A stretch of 64,000 nt of DNA from Sporisorium sorghi (GCA_023212695.1 JALCCG010000025.1:1-64000), one strand, 5' to 3'; positions 13,434-23,391 are shown, numbered from the stretch's first letter. Program-made: numbers and translations. The notes: generated from the letters alone by a model not told the origin.

Positions 13434-16400
13434 TTAACGTGAGCCAAACGCTCCACGGTTCGCCGCATCGGCAGCAATGTCCTCCTCCCTCGCGCGCCCC
13501 TTGCCCTTGTCCTTCGCGGCTCGATCCTCCTCGTCGAGCTGGTGCGTCCTCTGCCTCGCTGCATTCACTGCCCTCTCCACTCCGTATCGAAGACCGATGT
13601 CCATCACGATGCGGCACGTGGTGCGGTCCGGCAGAAACATGGTCGGAATCGGATGAACAAACGACAGCAGCAGATTGGTGGCGTGCCAGTTCTCGTCGAT
13701 CCAGATGCACGGCAACGGCTTGTACCCGAGCTTCTTGTGGTTTTCTTCGGCGCTTCGGCGCAAGATCTGACCAACGAGTCGGCTTGGGTTCTTGATCACT
13801 TGCCTGAGCATGGTCGAAAACAGACACGGGTTCCACGCCGCGCACGGAAAGGCGATATTGTCGTTGGACACGACCACCAGGTCCTGGTCGCGGCATCCCA
13901 GCGGCAGATAGCAGTCCCAAAACGTCCAGACGGTGTTGTGCCGCATCGTTGTCACGAGAAGATCTGGGTCGATGACATCGAAATGCGGAGGCCTCCATCC
14001 CTGAGGATGGATCCTCGGATCAGGCTCCCACTTGTGGAAGGCGGGCTCGGTAGGCGAGAGGCAGGTGGCGTCAGAGACGTCATCACCCGTCAGGCTGAGC
14101 GACGTGTTGGCGGCGGTAGCAGGGCTGGTGGCGTCTTGAGCCCCGTCGTACGCCTCCGACGAGCTGGCTCCCGCCCCGACGCCGCTGGCTGGTGCTTCGG
14201 CAGACGACCAACTGGACTCCAACAGGGACACAGCGCTGGTGAGCGTGCTGAAGGCGCGATTCTGCTGCTGATGCACCAGCTCTGCCCGAGTCGGCCAGTA
14301 GACCTGTGCCGGATACTGCGGCAGCGGCATCGAAGTGAAGACATTGGAGCTCGAGTTGTCGCTCTGGTAGGCCGGAGGAGCAGGCGCGGATGCGTCCGTG
14401 GGTCCCTGCTGCGGAGCGTTCGAGGAGGCGTCGACTCGGTGACACGATGCAGCGCCATGTCCTGGGTGCTCCATCGACGAACCATAGGCAGGCTTCTTCG
14501 CCGAGGCCTCCTGGTCGTCACGCGTGTAGCCGGACCCGGTGTCAAAGGAGGCGATGCTTGGCAACTGCTGCGGAGGCTCCAGCTCGAGCTCCGAGACGGC
14601 GCCATCCGCTTGAGCAGGTCGAAGCTGAGCAACAGGCCCCTTGGCCTTCCTCGTCAGACTGAACTTTGGGGGAGGCGGCTTGTACCGAGGTGGCAGAGTG
14701 ATCGAAGCCATCGGCGGCACGGCAAGCTGAGCACCTTCGACCGAGTCTGTAGGTCCAGCCTTGGCCTTGCTCTTCGCCTTGCTAGGCGCTTTGGGCTTGC
14801 TCTTCGCCTTGGGTTTGGCCACTGGCTCTGGAACTGCTGACGCCTGCTGCGGTGCCGCGGCTGGAGGGTAGTCGTGCGTCAGCAAAGGATCGATGTGAGC
14901 AGCGTTCACACCGAAAGCCTCGACTGACGTTTGCACCTGTGGCACCTCGTCGGGAACAGGTACAGCGGCCTTGGCTGGCTTCTTTCGAGGACGAGCAGGA
15001 GCCTTGCGGGTCACTTTGGGCTGGGGAGCGGGCTCTTCAGCTTCAGACGTCCCGGTCTGCCCAGGATTGAAACCAGTGTCGTGACTGGTGCCAGCAGTAG
15101 CGTGTGCACCAACGATGTCGCCGGGAGCGAGAGACGACTCTGGTCTGGCATTTTCCTGGTCGGGCTCTGCCTGGGCGATGGCTTTCTTGCCTTGACCCTT
15201 TGCTTTCGGTGTCGGCTCCTTCTTCGGCTTGGGAGGCGCCTTGGGCTTGGGAGGTGCCTTTGGCTTCGGCGGTGCTTTGGTCTTCGGCGGTGCCTTGGGC
15301 TTTGCTGGAGGTTTGGCCGTCTTCCTGGCTGGCTGCTTCTTCTTTGGTGCTGTAGCAGTGCCGTCCTCATCGATCGGAAGAGGCAGCTCCGGGGTGGAGA
15401 CAAAATCATCGAGCTTTTGTCTCTTCGAGCTAGTGGTTGCATCAACGTCCTCTGCTGGTCGAGTGAGAGGATTAGGAGACTCTGCTTGCTGGGCATGGGC
15501 ATTAGAGTCCGCTTCGAATTGGAATGAAGGCGGCACTTGTTCGGCACTTGGATCTGTTTCACCTCTAGGCTGAGCGTCTTCTTCGGCCTCAGCCGCTTTG
15601 TGCTCGATCTGGCCAAAGATCGTGTCGACCATCAGGTTGAGACCTTGCTCGCCGTAATCTCTGCTTGTCGACTCGATGACCACCTGCTGATTCTCGTCGT
15701 GATTGTTCGCAGCGAAATCTGAAGACTGCTGTTGGTTCGAAATGGCCTCCACGGTTTCCGTCGCATGCATGTCACCGCCATCATCTGGTTTCTCGAGCTC
15801 GGCAGCTTGGCCCTGAGAGCCGAGCTCGTCGCGGGGTGCGGTTGATGGCTCTTGCTTCTGCATGTCTGCAAGCATGGAGACGTGCATGACGCTGTTTCGC
15901 TGCTCGCTCTCGTCGTACTCCGAGCCCGGCGCGTCCTCAGAGGATGAAGCCGGCGATGGAGCGTCTGCCGGCGCTTGGCCCTGATCAGCGTGAGCTGGTG
16001 AATAGGGCGACTGTTTATCTGCTTCGTTGCCGTCGCCAGTGGGCTGTGCCTTTGCTGAAAGATCGTCGCGGCTGAGATCTGGGCTAAGTGCCGGCGGATC
16101 TTTGGCCAGCTGATCTTGATGTCCGGCTTGAGCAGCCAAAGACTGCAGTGCTGATGTGGCCTCGGTTGCTGCTCCGGCTGACATGCCATCTGTGCCTAGC
16201 TGAGCCCCCTCGGTTGCGGAGGCATCTCGCAGCCTGGCGTCCTCGAGAGACGCCTGCTGGTTCTTGTCCACAGAGTCTGGATCCATCATGGCGTTGCTTG
16301 GACTGTTTGGCTCTGTGACTCGGTCGACCAAGGCTGAAGTCAATCGTTCATCCGAAATGGGACCGATGCGAGTGCTCGAAGCGAAAGACGAGGCTTCGTG

Positions 16401-16448
16401 AAGCGCCTGACCTGGAGCGCCGGGAAGATGCGTAGCGACGGGGGTCAT
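13434..16448 (-). CDS. large disordered Pro/Lys/Ala-rich protein with BTB/POZ-like C-terminal domain
   Basis: The single-exon frame encodes 1004 residues from an ATG at 16448. Most of it is low complexity: an acidic Glu/Asp/Gln/Ser-rich N-terminal half, then repeated Lys-Pro-Ala units (such as PPKPKAPPKPKAPPKPK) and further basic Pro/Ala-rich blocks that could bind nucleic acid. The last 200 residues look folded. The stretch DLVVVSNDNIAFPCAAWNP, then PCIWIDENWHATNLLLSFVHPIP, then IGLRYGVERAVNAA matches the general pattern of fungal BTB domains (exposed ligand loop, long helix ending in a Tyr/His-Pro-x-Pro turn, then a K/RYG-type helix). The BTB reading is my inference from the pattern. Substrate or partner is unknown. 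A nuclear scaffold role is plausible. Confidence 0.75.
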   Translation of the reverse strand: MTPVATHLPGAPGQALHEASSFASSTRIGPISDERLTSALVDRVTEPNSPSNAMMDPDSVDKNQQASLEDARLRDASATEGAQLGTDGMSAGAATEATSALQSLAAQAGHQDQLAKDPPALSPDLSRDDLSAKAQPTGDGNEADKQSPYSPAHADQGQAPADAPSPASSSEDAPGSEYDESEQRNSVMHVSMLADMQKQEPSTAPRDELGSQGQAAELEKPDDGGDMHATETVEAISNQQQSSDFAANNHDENQQVVIESTSRDYGEQGLNLMVDTIFGQIEHKAAEAEEDAQPRGETDPSAEQVPPSFQFEADSNAHAQQAESPNPLTRPAEDVDATTSSKRQKLDDFVSTPELPLPIDEDGTATAPKKKQPARKTAKPPAKPKAPPKTKAPPKPKAPPKPKAPPKPKKEPTPKAKGQGKKAIAQAEPDQENARPESSLAPGDIVGAHATAGTSHDTGFNPGQTGTSEAEEPAPQPKVTRKAPARPRKKPAKAAVPVPDEVPQVQTSVEAFGVNAAHIDPLLTHDYPPAAAPQQASAVPEPVAKPKAKSKPKAPSKAKSKAKAGPTDSVEGAQLAVPPMASITLPPRYKPPPPKFSLTRKAKGPVAQLRPAQADGAVSELELEPPQQLPSIASFDTGSGYTRDDQEASAKKPAYGSSMEHPGHGAASCHRVDASSNAPQQGPTDASAPAPPAYQSDNSSSNVFTSMPLPQYPAQVYWPTRAELVHQQQNRAFSTLTSAVSLLESSWSSAEAPASGVGAGASSSEAYDGAQDATSPATAANTSLSLTGDDVSDATCLSPTEPAFHKWEPDPRIHPQGWRPPHFDVIDPDLLVTTMRHNTVWTFWDCYLPLGCRDQDLVVVSNDNIAFPCAAWNPCLFSTMLRQVIKNPSRLVGQILRRSAEENHKKLGYKPLPCIWIDENWHATNLLLSFVHPIPTMFLPDRTTCRIVMDIGLRYGVERAVNAARQRTHQLDEEDRAAKDKGKGRAREEDIAADAANRGAFGSR

Positions 16449-16934
16449 GACGGTCGTCTGGATGCAAGCAGCGCTCGAGATGCTGACCGGCCTGCAAGCT
16501 CAGCGATCAAGAATGCCTATGCGAGTCGAATCTAGTGCAGATGGAATGAAGACGTGCGCTCGACTCGAAGAAGAGCAGTCGATGCTCGCAAGCAAGCAAA
16601 GGCCGAGGAGGCTTAAGTGGTTCGGTAGGGCGATGGGGCGCCACCCAAGCCAGAGCTGATGTGGGAAAGCTCGAGCGAGGTGGATCGCATGTGTTTATAT
16701 GTATGTGATTCGACCACTGGCGCAAGAAGGGCGAGTCGAAAGAGTGCTTGGCGAGAAAAACAGGCAAGCGACTGGCAACACGGATCGATAAGAGGGTTGG
16801 GAAGAGAAAGCGCTGCGTCCAGAGGAGAGGTGACGAGAGGAGGGAATTTGAAGCGACGCTGATTGGTCTCGCCCCGAGAGCCCAGAGCCAATGGGGCGCT
16901 GAAACCGGAGCTGCGCTTGCGAACAAGTGGTGGG

Positions 16935-17021
16935 GACGCAAAGAGATGAGAAGGTTGCGGAAAGACGCAAAGAGATGAGAAGGTTGCGGAAAGACGCAAA
17001 GAGATGAGAAGGTTGCGGAAA
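16935..17021. repeat. 29-bp tandem repeat, three exact copies
   Basis: The unit begins GACGCAAAGAGATGAGAAGG and ends TTGCGGAAA. Copies occupy 16935-16963, 16964-16992 and 16993-17021, and a fourth copy breaks off after four bases. They lie about 490-575 bp upstream of the minus-strand BTB-like start codon and could be a promoter repeat. Confidence 0.95.
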
Positions 17022-17290
17022 GACGAGACAAGTCTGGCTAAGCGGGTTCCAATGAAAGCTTTTTTTCGACGTCGGGCTTGAAGGTCAAACCTTGAGCATG
17101 CAGGTGTGTGCAAAGCGTTTCGCCGCGTCAAGGCGTTGATGAGGTTGTGGACTCGTTTGCGATGCGGACCAAGATCAGCGAGTGTGACCACAGAAAAGTG
17201 GCTGGCTGAGGCTAAAGATGAGAGTGGACGAGCAAGTGGGTTGGGAACGAGGCGATGCATGCACGCGCCTTGATGAAGTTGGAAGGCGCC

Positions 17291-17328
17291 TTGTTGTTGT
17301 TGTTGTTGTTGTTGTTGTCGTCGTCGTC
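17291..17328. repeat. (TTG)n/(TCG)n trinucleotide repeat
   Basis: About nine TTG units pass into four TCG units. On the minus strand this reads as CAA/CGA repeats. It is intergenic, about 850 bp upstream of the BTB-like start codon. Confidence 0.9.
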
Positions 17329-17742
17329 AATGGTGATGGATGGGAAAGCAGAGAGCATGGCTTGACTCTCGCTCCTTTTATGAGGTCTTGAGAGGCGTCG
17401 TCGTCGCAACTGATTGCGCAGCTGTGCAGCGTTGCTCTGCCCTTGGGCCATTCGACCCCTCTTTTGGAAGCCACATCGCTCTGATCTGCTCTGCTCTGCA
17501 GATGAGAATCGTTAGTGACGGGTGGCAAAGAGCAAGCTCAGCCAGAGTGGCGAGTGACTGATCGCAGAGAAAGAGCGAGAGAGCGAGAGACAGAAAAGGC
17601 CAAAAAGATGACCACAAGCACTGCCTCGTAAATTTAGCTTTTGCCTCTTTGCTCTTCCCCCTTCGCTCACTTGACACACTGAACCAGAACGAGAGGCGGT
17701 CAATTGTGGCGTCAGGCGAATCCAGCCCACTTCTTCTCACAC

Positions 17743-17744
<2 letters not shown>

Positions 17745-17776
<32 letters not shown>
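17745..17776. repeat. (AG)16 microsatellite
   Basis: Sixteen uninterrupted AG units. Polypurine runs of this kind recur in the intergenic DNA of this window. Confidence 0.97.
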
Positions 17777-17781
<5 letters not shown>

Positions 17782-18018
17782 AAGAGCGCACCTCGCTTCT
17801 GAGGCACTTGCGCCTTTCGGAAGCGATCCGACAGTCCCTTTTCACCTCACAGCTATAGTGTGTGAACACTGTCGGAGCAGCCGTCTTGGACTTTTTCTTT
17901 CTCATCTTCTCACTGGCTATGAATCGGCCAAAGCTTGAGCTGAGCTGACACATGGATAGCCTCTCCTTCTGAGGCCAAGGAGAAGAGCTGAGTCGATGTC
18001 AAGCTCGGACCCCGAGCC

Positions 18019-18023
<5 letters not shown>

Positions 18024-18061
<38 letters not shown>
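18024..18061. repeat. (AG)19 microsatellite
   Basis: Nineteen uninterrupted AG units, about 250 bp from the preceding AG run and in the same orientation. Confidence 0.97.
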
Positions 18062-18063
<2 letters not shown>

Positions 18064-18572
18064 GGTTGCAGTGCAGAGATGACGCGACAGAGCTGAGGTG
18101 CAAGCGTGGGAACGAAAGCCTGTTTTGGCTTGAAATCGCGAGCCCGCGCAGACCTGTCAAGCTTGGCGTGTCAACGTCTCGCTCTCTCTGCAAATTCACC
18201 CCGACGCCACGGTTCCCATTGGGTGACGGGGAGCGTGCGCGTGCGCGAGCAACGGGAGGCGATTCTTGCCGCGCTGTCACCGCATGCTCTCGTTGCTAAG
18301 CACCACACACTGAATGTGACAACGAGTTGCGCCGCCTTCTCATCAATCAGCATCGAGCCTGAGCTGCTGCACTGGCCCTTGTGACTTTGTCAATTGCGCA
18401 GCGAAAATGGACGCTCGGACCGTCTGGCGAAAATGTCGTGCTCCGATTGGATCTCGTCCCCGATCTCAACAAGATCACGCTTGCTCACCATCACCAGCCT
18501 CGTGCAAGAAGCAATGTTTTCGGGAAGCGTGTGCGGATTGCAAAGAGCTGACGATACAGCCATCACAGCAGA

Positions 18573-19520
18573 TCAAGGCTCGGTGAGGGTGTATCCACCA
18601 TCGACGCAAATCACCTGACCATTGAGGTACTGGCAGCTAGCGAGGAACTGCGTCGTCTGCACCATATCCTCCTCCCTACCCGGCCGACCCGCGGGCAGCG
18701 CCATGACATCCATCTTTCCCTGCAAGCTCGACATGTTGGTGTCGTCGTCCTTGTCGCTCGCCGTCATGTGCGACGCATACGTGCCCGGAGCCACGGCATT
18801 GATGCGGATCTTGGCCGTCGTCGTCGCTGCCACCTCAAAGGCGAGCATCTTGGTGACGTGATGCACTGCCGCCTTGCTCGCGTTGTACGAGATGTGGCGC
18901 TGCGACTGCTTGACGACGCCCGAGATGCTGCCCGTGGTGATGATGCAGGACGACCAGCCTTTGGTGGCCTGGGTGCCCTTGGCGAGCAGCGGGAGCAAGG
19001 CGAGGCTGAGAAAGTAGGTCGCGTAGACGTTGGTGCGGAACAGGCGGTCCCAGTCGTCGGGCGACTTGTCTTCAAGCGACTTGGCGGCGAACTCTTCGGC
19101 GGAGAGACGCTGCTCGCGATGCTCCGGATGCGACTTGCCCGAGGCGTCGACGGTGGTGGAGCCTTCGTTGAGCGGTCCCACCTGGCCGGCGTTCGAGATG
19201 AGGATGTCGAGCTTCTGCTCGCGCTTGCTGAATTCGTCGGCGAGTGCGAGGCAGCCTTCCTTGGTCGAGACGTCGCCGCTGAGCGGGATCAAGGGTCGGT
19301 CGTCGGAACCGTGCACCTTGGCCGTCTGCTCCAGCACCTCTCCCCTCCTTCCGACGATGTAGACCTTGGCACCGGCAGCACGCAAGCCACGCGCCTGCAT
19401 GAGTCCAATGCCCGTGCCTCCTCCAGTGACGAGAGCGACCTTGCCGGTGAGGTCAAACATTTTGTTGGGAGCTAGATGCTCTGCAGCCGTGTGGTCGGCT
19501 GGTGCTGATGTGAACGACAT
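18573..19520 (-). CDS. short-chain dehydrogenase/reductase (classical SDR)
   Basis: The ATG at 19520 gives 315 residues. The upstream in-frame extension to 19601 starts with GTG and is not needed. The NAD(P)-binding motif is TGGGTGIG near residue 31. The second motif is the NAG in LISNAGQVGPL. The catalytic Ser-Tyr-Lys set appears as GSISGVVKQSQRHISYNASK. The C-terminal region (GRPGREEDMVQTTQFLASCQYLNGQVICVDGG) is typical of classical SDRs that reduce a carbonyl or oxidise an alcohol. It resembles fungal enzymes annotated as 3-oxoacyl-ACP-reductase-like, but substrate cannot be deduced. An insertion between the NAG motif and the active site makes it longer than the usual 250 residues. No targeting signal is obvious, so a cytosolic location is the default. 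Confidence 0.88.
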   Translation of the reverse strand: MSFTSAPADHTAAEHLAPNKMFDLTGKVALVTGGGTGIGLMQARGLRAAGAKVYIVGRRGEVLEQTAKVHGSDDRPLIPLSGDVSTKEGCLALADEFSKREQKLDILISNAGQVGPLNEGSTTVDASGKSHPEHREQRLSAEEFAAKSLEDKSPDDWDRLFRTNVYATYFLSLALLPLLAKGTQATKGWSSCIITTGSISGVVKQSQRHISYNASKAAVHHVTKMLAFEVAATTTAKIRINAVAPGTYASHMTASDKDDDTNMSSLQGKMDVMALPAGRPGREEDMVQTTQFLASCQYLNGQVICVDGGYTLTEP

Positions 19521-19908
19521 GGTGCTGATCGAAAAGAAACGAGTTGACGGTGTTGTTGAAGCTGTTGTTACGAGTTGGTATTGGCAGTTGCAATGCAGCA
19601 CGAATGAAAGTCTTGCTACGCGATGATGGTGTTCGACGATGAAGGCTGCGTGCTGGCAGATGTCTTTTGTAGCGGAAGCAGCGGTGGCTCTAGAACGGCA
19701 GCGAGAAGGCTACTCTGCGTCTGCTGCAGCCCAGTCGCCCAGAGCGGGCAGAATAGCAGCAGCTGATTCACCTGCCTCTTGCTGAATGATGCGTTTCCGA
19801 GTTTGTGCTTTGTGTGCGAAGAAGTTCTGTCACATCATCGAAGCAAGCCTCGAGCTTCTAAGGCGGAAGAATATCGCAGTTCTCGACACGTTGAGTCAGC
19901 GTCAGCGC

Positions 19909-19941
<33 letters not shown>

Positions 19942-20243
19942 CTTCTTCTTCTTCTGTGGAGGAGACGGAGAAGCGCATCATCCGATGATGAGTGAGAGAG
20001 CAAGCGAGCATGTTGACGTTCCTGCCATCTTCACACGACGAGTGAGGCTGCAACGAACAGCTCGAATACGGTTGGCAACTTGAGAAGCGGAGAAGATGCG
20101 CTGCGAGAATGACGACTGAGATTGGGCTTGAAGAATCGAATAGGTGCCTGTGGAGTTCGGATGTCCTGCAAGGCATGCCACGCCCACTCGACACGATTGA
20201 CCTCGCACCGCCTGTCGCGTCCAGTTGAGCTTTTGCTTGAGCA
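19521..20243. other. intergenic region upstream of the SDR gene
   Basis: This 723-bp gap lies between the SDR start codon and the 3' end of the small membrane protein gene, both on the minus strand. It should contain the SDR promoter. It includes a T30 tract with a TTC tail. No gene or known regulatory motif was recognised. Confidence 0.6.
19912..19955. repeat. T30 tract followed by (TTC)n
   Basis: Thirty T (19912-19941) continue into about five TTC units. On the SDR coding strand this is an A-run preceded by GAA repeats, about 390-435 bp upstream of the start codon. Confidence 0.95.
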
Positions 20244-20311
20244 TCATGGCCGGCGGTGGTCGTAGAGATCATCCTCGACATCATCGTACTTGGACGTGCC
20301 AGCGCCAGCCT

Positions 20312-20349
<38 letters not shown>

Positions 20350-20741
20350 CCACCGCCTGCTGTTGGAGGATACGACGAATAGCCCTGATCATACGGCTGG
20401 TGCGGAGCATTGTAGTCATCATAGAGGTCGTGTTCGGCAGCATTGATATCGAATGCTTCAGCTTCGTCGTCGCGCATCCTGCCGTAGCGACTTCCACCGG
20501 CGCCGCCCGAGCCTGCTGCACCACCACCGCCTCCTCCGCGGTTGCGAGAGAAAAGCCCGCGAATGCGGTCGGCCAGCGCCTCGCGAGCGTTGTCTCCGAG
20601 ACAGGATGAGAGTGCGAACCAGCCAATGGCCAGAGCTACACCCACGCCGAGGATGATCCAGAGCGGCAGGAGCGAGGAAGATTCGGACTCGCCAGAGGCG
20701 CGGCGGCCTATTGTGTGCGGTGGAAGGAAGGTTGAAGGCAT
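20244..20741 (-). CDS. small single-pass membrane protein, function unknown
   Basis: The frame encodes 165 residues from an ATG at 20741. A hydrophobic segment at about residues 24-46 (LLPLWIILGVGVALAIGWFA) is the only membrane span. A short amphipathic basic stretch (ALADRIRGLFSRNR) follows. The remainder is Gly-rich, then acidic with Tyr/Asp pairs, and carries a run of ten Ser encoded by a CTG/CAG repeat. The lack of a cleavable signal peptide suggests a signal-anchor protein with a disordered tail. I do not recognise a family. It is divergently arranged with the carrier gene, sharing a 536-bp promoter region. Real coding is supported by start, hydrophobic segment and codon bias. Confidence 0.7.
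20317..20346. repeat. (CTG)10 trinucleotide repeat within coding sequence
   Basis: Ten CTG units on the plus strand encode ten consecutive Ser (AGC codons) in the small membrane protein read from the minus strand. Length is likely polymorphic. Confidence 0.95.
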
Positions 20742-21277
20742 CGCAGCTTAGTGTAGAGAGAGTGCCGGAGGTTGTGGGGTTTGCTGTGTGAGTGTGGCGA
20801 GATGCTGATGCCGAGATGGCTTGAGCGAGGTGAGAATGGCGAGCAAGCAGCTGATGGCGTCGTCGCTTCAGATGAGAGTGACGCCAACGACGGAATCGCT
20901 TACCAAAATCTCTTCGTCTCTGTGCCCGATGCGTCCGATTCGGCTGGTGTTGCGAAAGCCGAGGATTTTTTGTTCTTCTGTTCAACGTGGAAATCTTCCG
21001 AAAAGTAAAACGACGCACACACTCCACACACGACCATCTGACTCGAGCATTGTCCTTCTCGCCACCAATACACCTCTGTTCACCTGAGCGTCTCTCGCTC
21101 TGGCCAGCAGCATTCTGCAACATATACCGGTGGTCATCAACGCCCACAACCGCACTTCGAATCGCCCGAGACGGACGACACGGGACATGGACTCTTCCGC
21201 ATAACGACCTCGGACCTCTTCCTTCTCATACCCCACTCGAGGCCCTCTCCACGGACACGCTCAAAGAGACACTCACA
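20742..21277. other. divergent promoter region
   Basis: This 536-bp region separates the minus-strand membrane protein start from the plus-strand mitochondrial carrier start. The 200 bases before the carrier ATG are C/A-rich and could be its leader. An upstream in-frame extension of the carrier begins with GTG, not ATG. No TATA box or known binding motif stood out. Confidence 0.55.
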
Positions 21278-22738
21278 ATGTCGACATCTACCTCAGCAGA
21301 AGCAGGCCCCTCACGGACAACCTTGTCGTCGAAACCTTCCGACGTCGACACCAACCGACTCAAGCTGGGCAGCACCGATGTGGCAAACAGCAGCAGCGGC
21401 GTTGATGGCGAAGGCGCCTCGCAAGCAGCTGCGTCGACCTCTGCCGTGCCCGTGACCACGCCCTCGTTCTTCCCGACATCCGCACTCGACCATGCTTTTG
21501 GAGGCATCGCGGCCGGAGCTGTCGCTACGATCTGCATGAACCCGCTCGATCTGATCAAGACCAAGTACCAAGTCGACACCTCGCGTCCGCGTCCGATTTC
21601 GCTCCGTCAGCGCAGCGCTACGCCGATCTACTCGCAAGCATCGTCACATGCGTCCAGCAGCAGCAGCAGCGCGCTGTCGTCTGCAGCTGATGTGAAGGGT
21701 AAAGGCCGTGCGATTGATGCTACATCCAGCCGCGGCGGCAGCACGGTCCGCTCCGCAGCAGCAGCACCAGCACCAGCAGCACCAGCCGCGCGCCACGGAT
21801 GGCGGTACTACGCTCTCGGTGGCCGCATCGGCAACGACATGATCAGCGCGCTCAACGACATTGTCAAGGCCGACGGCTGGAAGGGCCTGTATCGCGGGCT
21901 CAGTCCCAACGTCGCCGGCAACTCGGCATCGTGGGGTCTGTACTTTCTGTGGTACACCATGATCAAGGAACGCATGTCTGCCAACGACTCTTCCTCTTCC
22001 TCTGGCGAGCCCAAGAAGCTCTCGGCGGGGCAGCACCTGCTAGCGGCTTCGGAGAGCGGCGCCATCACGGCGCTCATGACGAACCCGATTTGGGTGGTCA
22101 AGACGCGCATGTTCACCACGCCCCGATCTGTCGCTGCTTCCCACTCTTCAGGGACAAGAGCGCCGCCCGAAGTGTACCGCGGGCTGTGGCACGGTCTGGC
22201 GTCGATCTACCGCACCGAGGGCATCCGTGGATGGTACAAGGGCGCCGGCCTCGCGCTGTTCGGCGTCTCGAACGGCGCCATCCAGTTCATGGCGTACGAG
22301 GAGCTCAAGAAATGGCGCACGGCCGTCGCTACGCGCAAGCTGCATTCCAGAGCAGCGCAAGTGGACACCGAGATGGTCAAGCTAGGCAATACCGAGTACA
22401 TCGTCATGTCGGGCGTGTCCAAGGTCGCGGCGATCCTGCTGACGTATCCGTACCAGGTGGTGAGGTCGCGGATTCAGAACCATGCCACGTCGCATATCTA
22501 TCCGGACATTGGGACGTGTATACGGCTGACGTATAGGCAGGAGGGGCTGAGGGCGTTTTATAAGGGGTTGGTGCCGAATCTGGTGCGGATCTTGCCGGGT
22601 ACTTGCGTGACTTTTGTCGTTTACGAGAATGTCAGTTGGGCGTTGAAGGGGTTGGCGAGACGGAGGATGTTGAAGCAGCAACAACAACAGCAGCAGCAGC
22701 AGCAGCAGCAAGTAACAGAGACGGACATTGCAGTGTAG
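21278..22738 (+). CDS. mitochondrial carrier, FAD/folate type (Flx1/SLC25A32-like)
   Basis: The ATG at 21278 gives 486 residues. Three mitochondrial carrier repeats are visible. Their signatures are PLDLIKTKYQVD (about residue 88), PIWVVKTRMF, and YPYQVVRSRIQ, each followed by a Gly-x-x-x-Gly-type or equivalent second half (WKGLYRGLSPN, GIRGWYKGAGLALFG, LRAFYKGLVPNLVR). Segments WGLYFLWYTMIKE, NGAIQFMAYEELK and PGTCVTFVVYENVS match the SLC25A32/Flx1 branch that moves FAD or folate across the inner membrane. An 80-residue Ser/Ala/Pro-rich insertion sits in the first matrix loop, and the protein ends in about 13 Gln followed by a short tail. Both are unusual, since carriers are normally about 300 residues. 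Substrate is inferred from subfamily likeness. Confidence 0.9.
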   Translation: MSTSTSAEAGPSRTTLSSKPSDVDTNRLKLGSTDVANSSSGVDGEGASQAAASTSAVPVTTPSFFPTSALDHAFGGIAAGAVATICMNPLDLIKTKYQVDTSRPRPISLRQRSATPIYSQASSHASSSSSSALSSAADVKGKGRAIDATSSRGGSTVRSAAAAPAPAAPAARHGWRYYALGGRIGNDMISALNDIVKADGWKGLYRGLSPNVAGNSASWGLYFLWYTMIKERMSANDSSSSSGEPKKLSAGQHLLAASESGAITALMTNPIWVVKTRMFTTPRSVAASHSSGTRAPPEVYRGLWHGLASIYRTEGIRGWYKGAGLALFGVSNGAIQFMAYEELKKWRTAVATRKLHSRAAQVDTEMVKLGNTEYIVMSGVSKVAAILLTYPYQVVRSRIQNHATSHIYPDIGTCIRLTYRQEGLRAFYKGLVPNLVRILPGTCVTFVVYENVSWALKGLARRRMLKQQQQQQQQQQQQVTETDIAV

Positions 22739-22902
22739 AAGACCACAAGTTCCTATGCTGGGGACACTCCAATACCATATTTAGCATGCCACACCGTCGT
22801 TTTGGTGGTTAGGCGATCTCGACCAGCGCCGATTCGCAGCCGGGGTCTGAATCACTTGGTCGGTAACGTGTGGGGTAACTACCTGGACACGGCAATCGAA
22901 GC

Positions 22903-22929
22903 AAAAAAAAAAAAAAAAAAAAAAAAAAA
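22903..22929. repeat. A27 homopolymer
   Basis: Twenty-seven A begin 164 bases after the carrier stop codon on the coding strand. No short direct repeats flanking the run were seen that would indicate a retroposed element. Confidence 0.95.
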
Positions 22930-23367
22930 GCATTGTCGAGGCGAGTCGTCGATATGATCGATGCGGTCTTCACCCCGATCCGACGATCGGGTATGCGCAA
23001 GGGAGCCGTTCCAGCCGTGCCGACGCTTGGGCTTGTTCTTGCAATCAACTTCGCACGCCACCCCTCCCGTTGCTTTGGGTCGCCGTATCAGGTGGGACGT
23101 GAGAGAGTGTCCGCACAGTGTGGCTGGCCGGGTTGTTGTTGTCCCGATGTAAACACAAAGTTAAGCTCGGTGGCGGCGAATGCAGCGAAAACAAGCCCGA
23201 ATCTCGTCAACCGTCTCTCGCTTTCTCACACACACACGTCAAACACGGCCCCGCCACATCTCATATGACGGCGCTGGTGGTCGTGGTGGTGTGGGAACAG
23301 CAGACGACGAAATGAAGTAGGGTGCACAGGGGAAAGAAGAGGGAGTTGTGCTCGGATCTGATCCGTG

Positions 23368-23391
23368 CTCTCTCTCTCTCTCTCTCTCTCT
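23368..23391. repeat. (CT)12 microsatellite
   Basis: Twelve CT units about 690 bp upstream of the dioxygenase start codon. Confidence 0.95.

Larger units (their letters stand above)
16449..18572. other. 2.1-kb intergenic region with several microsatellites
   Basis: No convincing gene lies between the BTB-like gene and the end of the dehydrogenase. The half nearest 16449 is pyrimidine-rich on the minus strand and probably holds the promoter and leader of the BTB-like gene. It includes a 29-bp tandem repeat, a GTT/GTC run and two long AG runs, listed separately. The part near 18573 should contain the 3' end of the dehydrogenase transcript. Confidence 0.6.

Noticed and set aside
16935..17021. 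Tandem repeat considered as a CRISPR-like array
   Set aside because: Copies are directly adjacent without spacers, and the genome is eukaryotic.
22903..22929. A27 run considered as the tail of a retroposed gene copy
   Set aside because: No coding similarity upstream beyond the carrier's own 3' flank and no target-site duplication visible.
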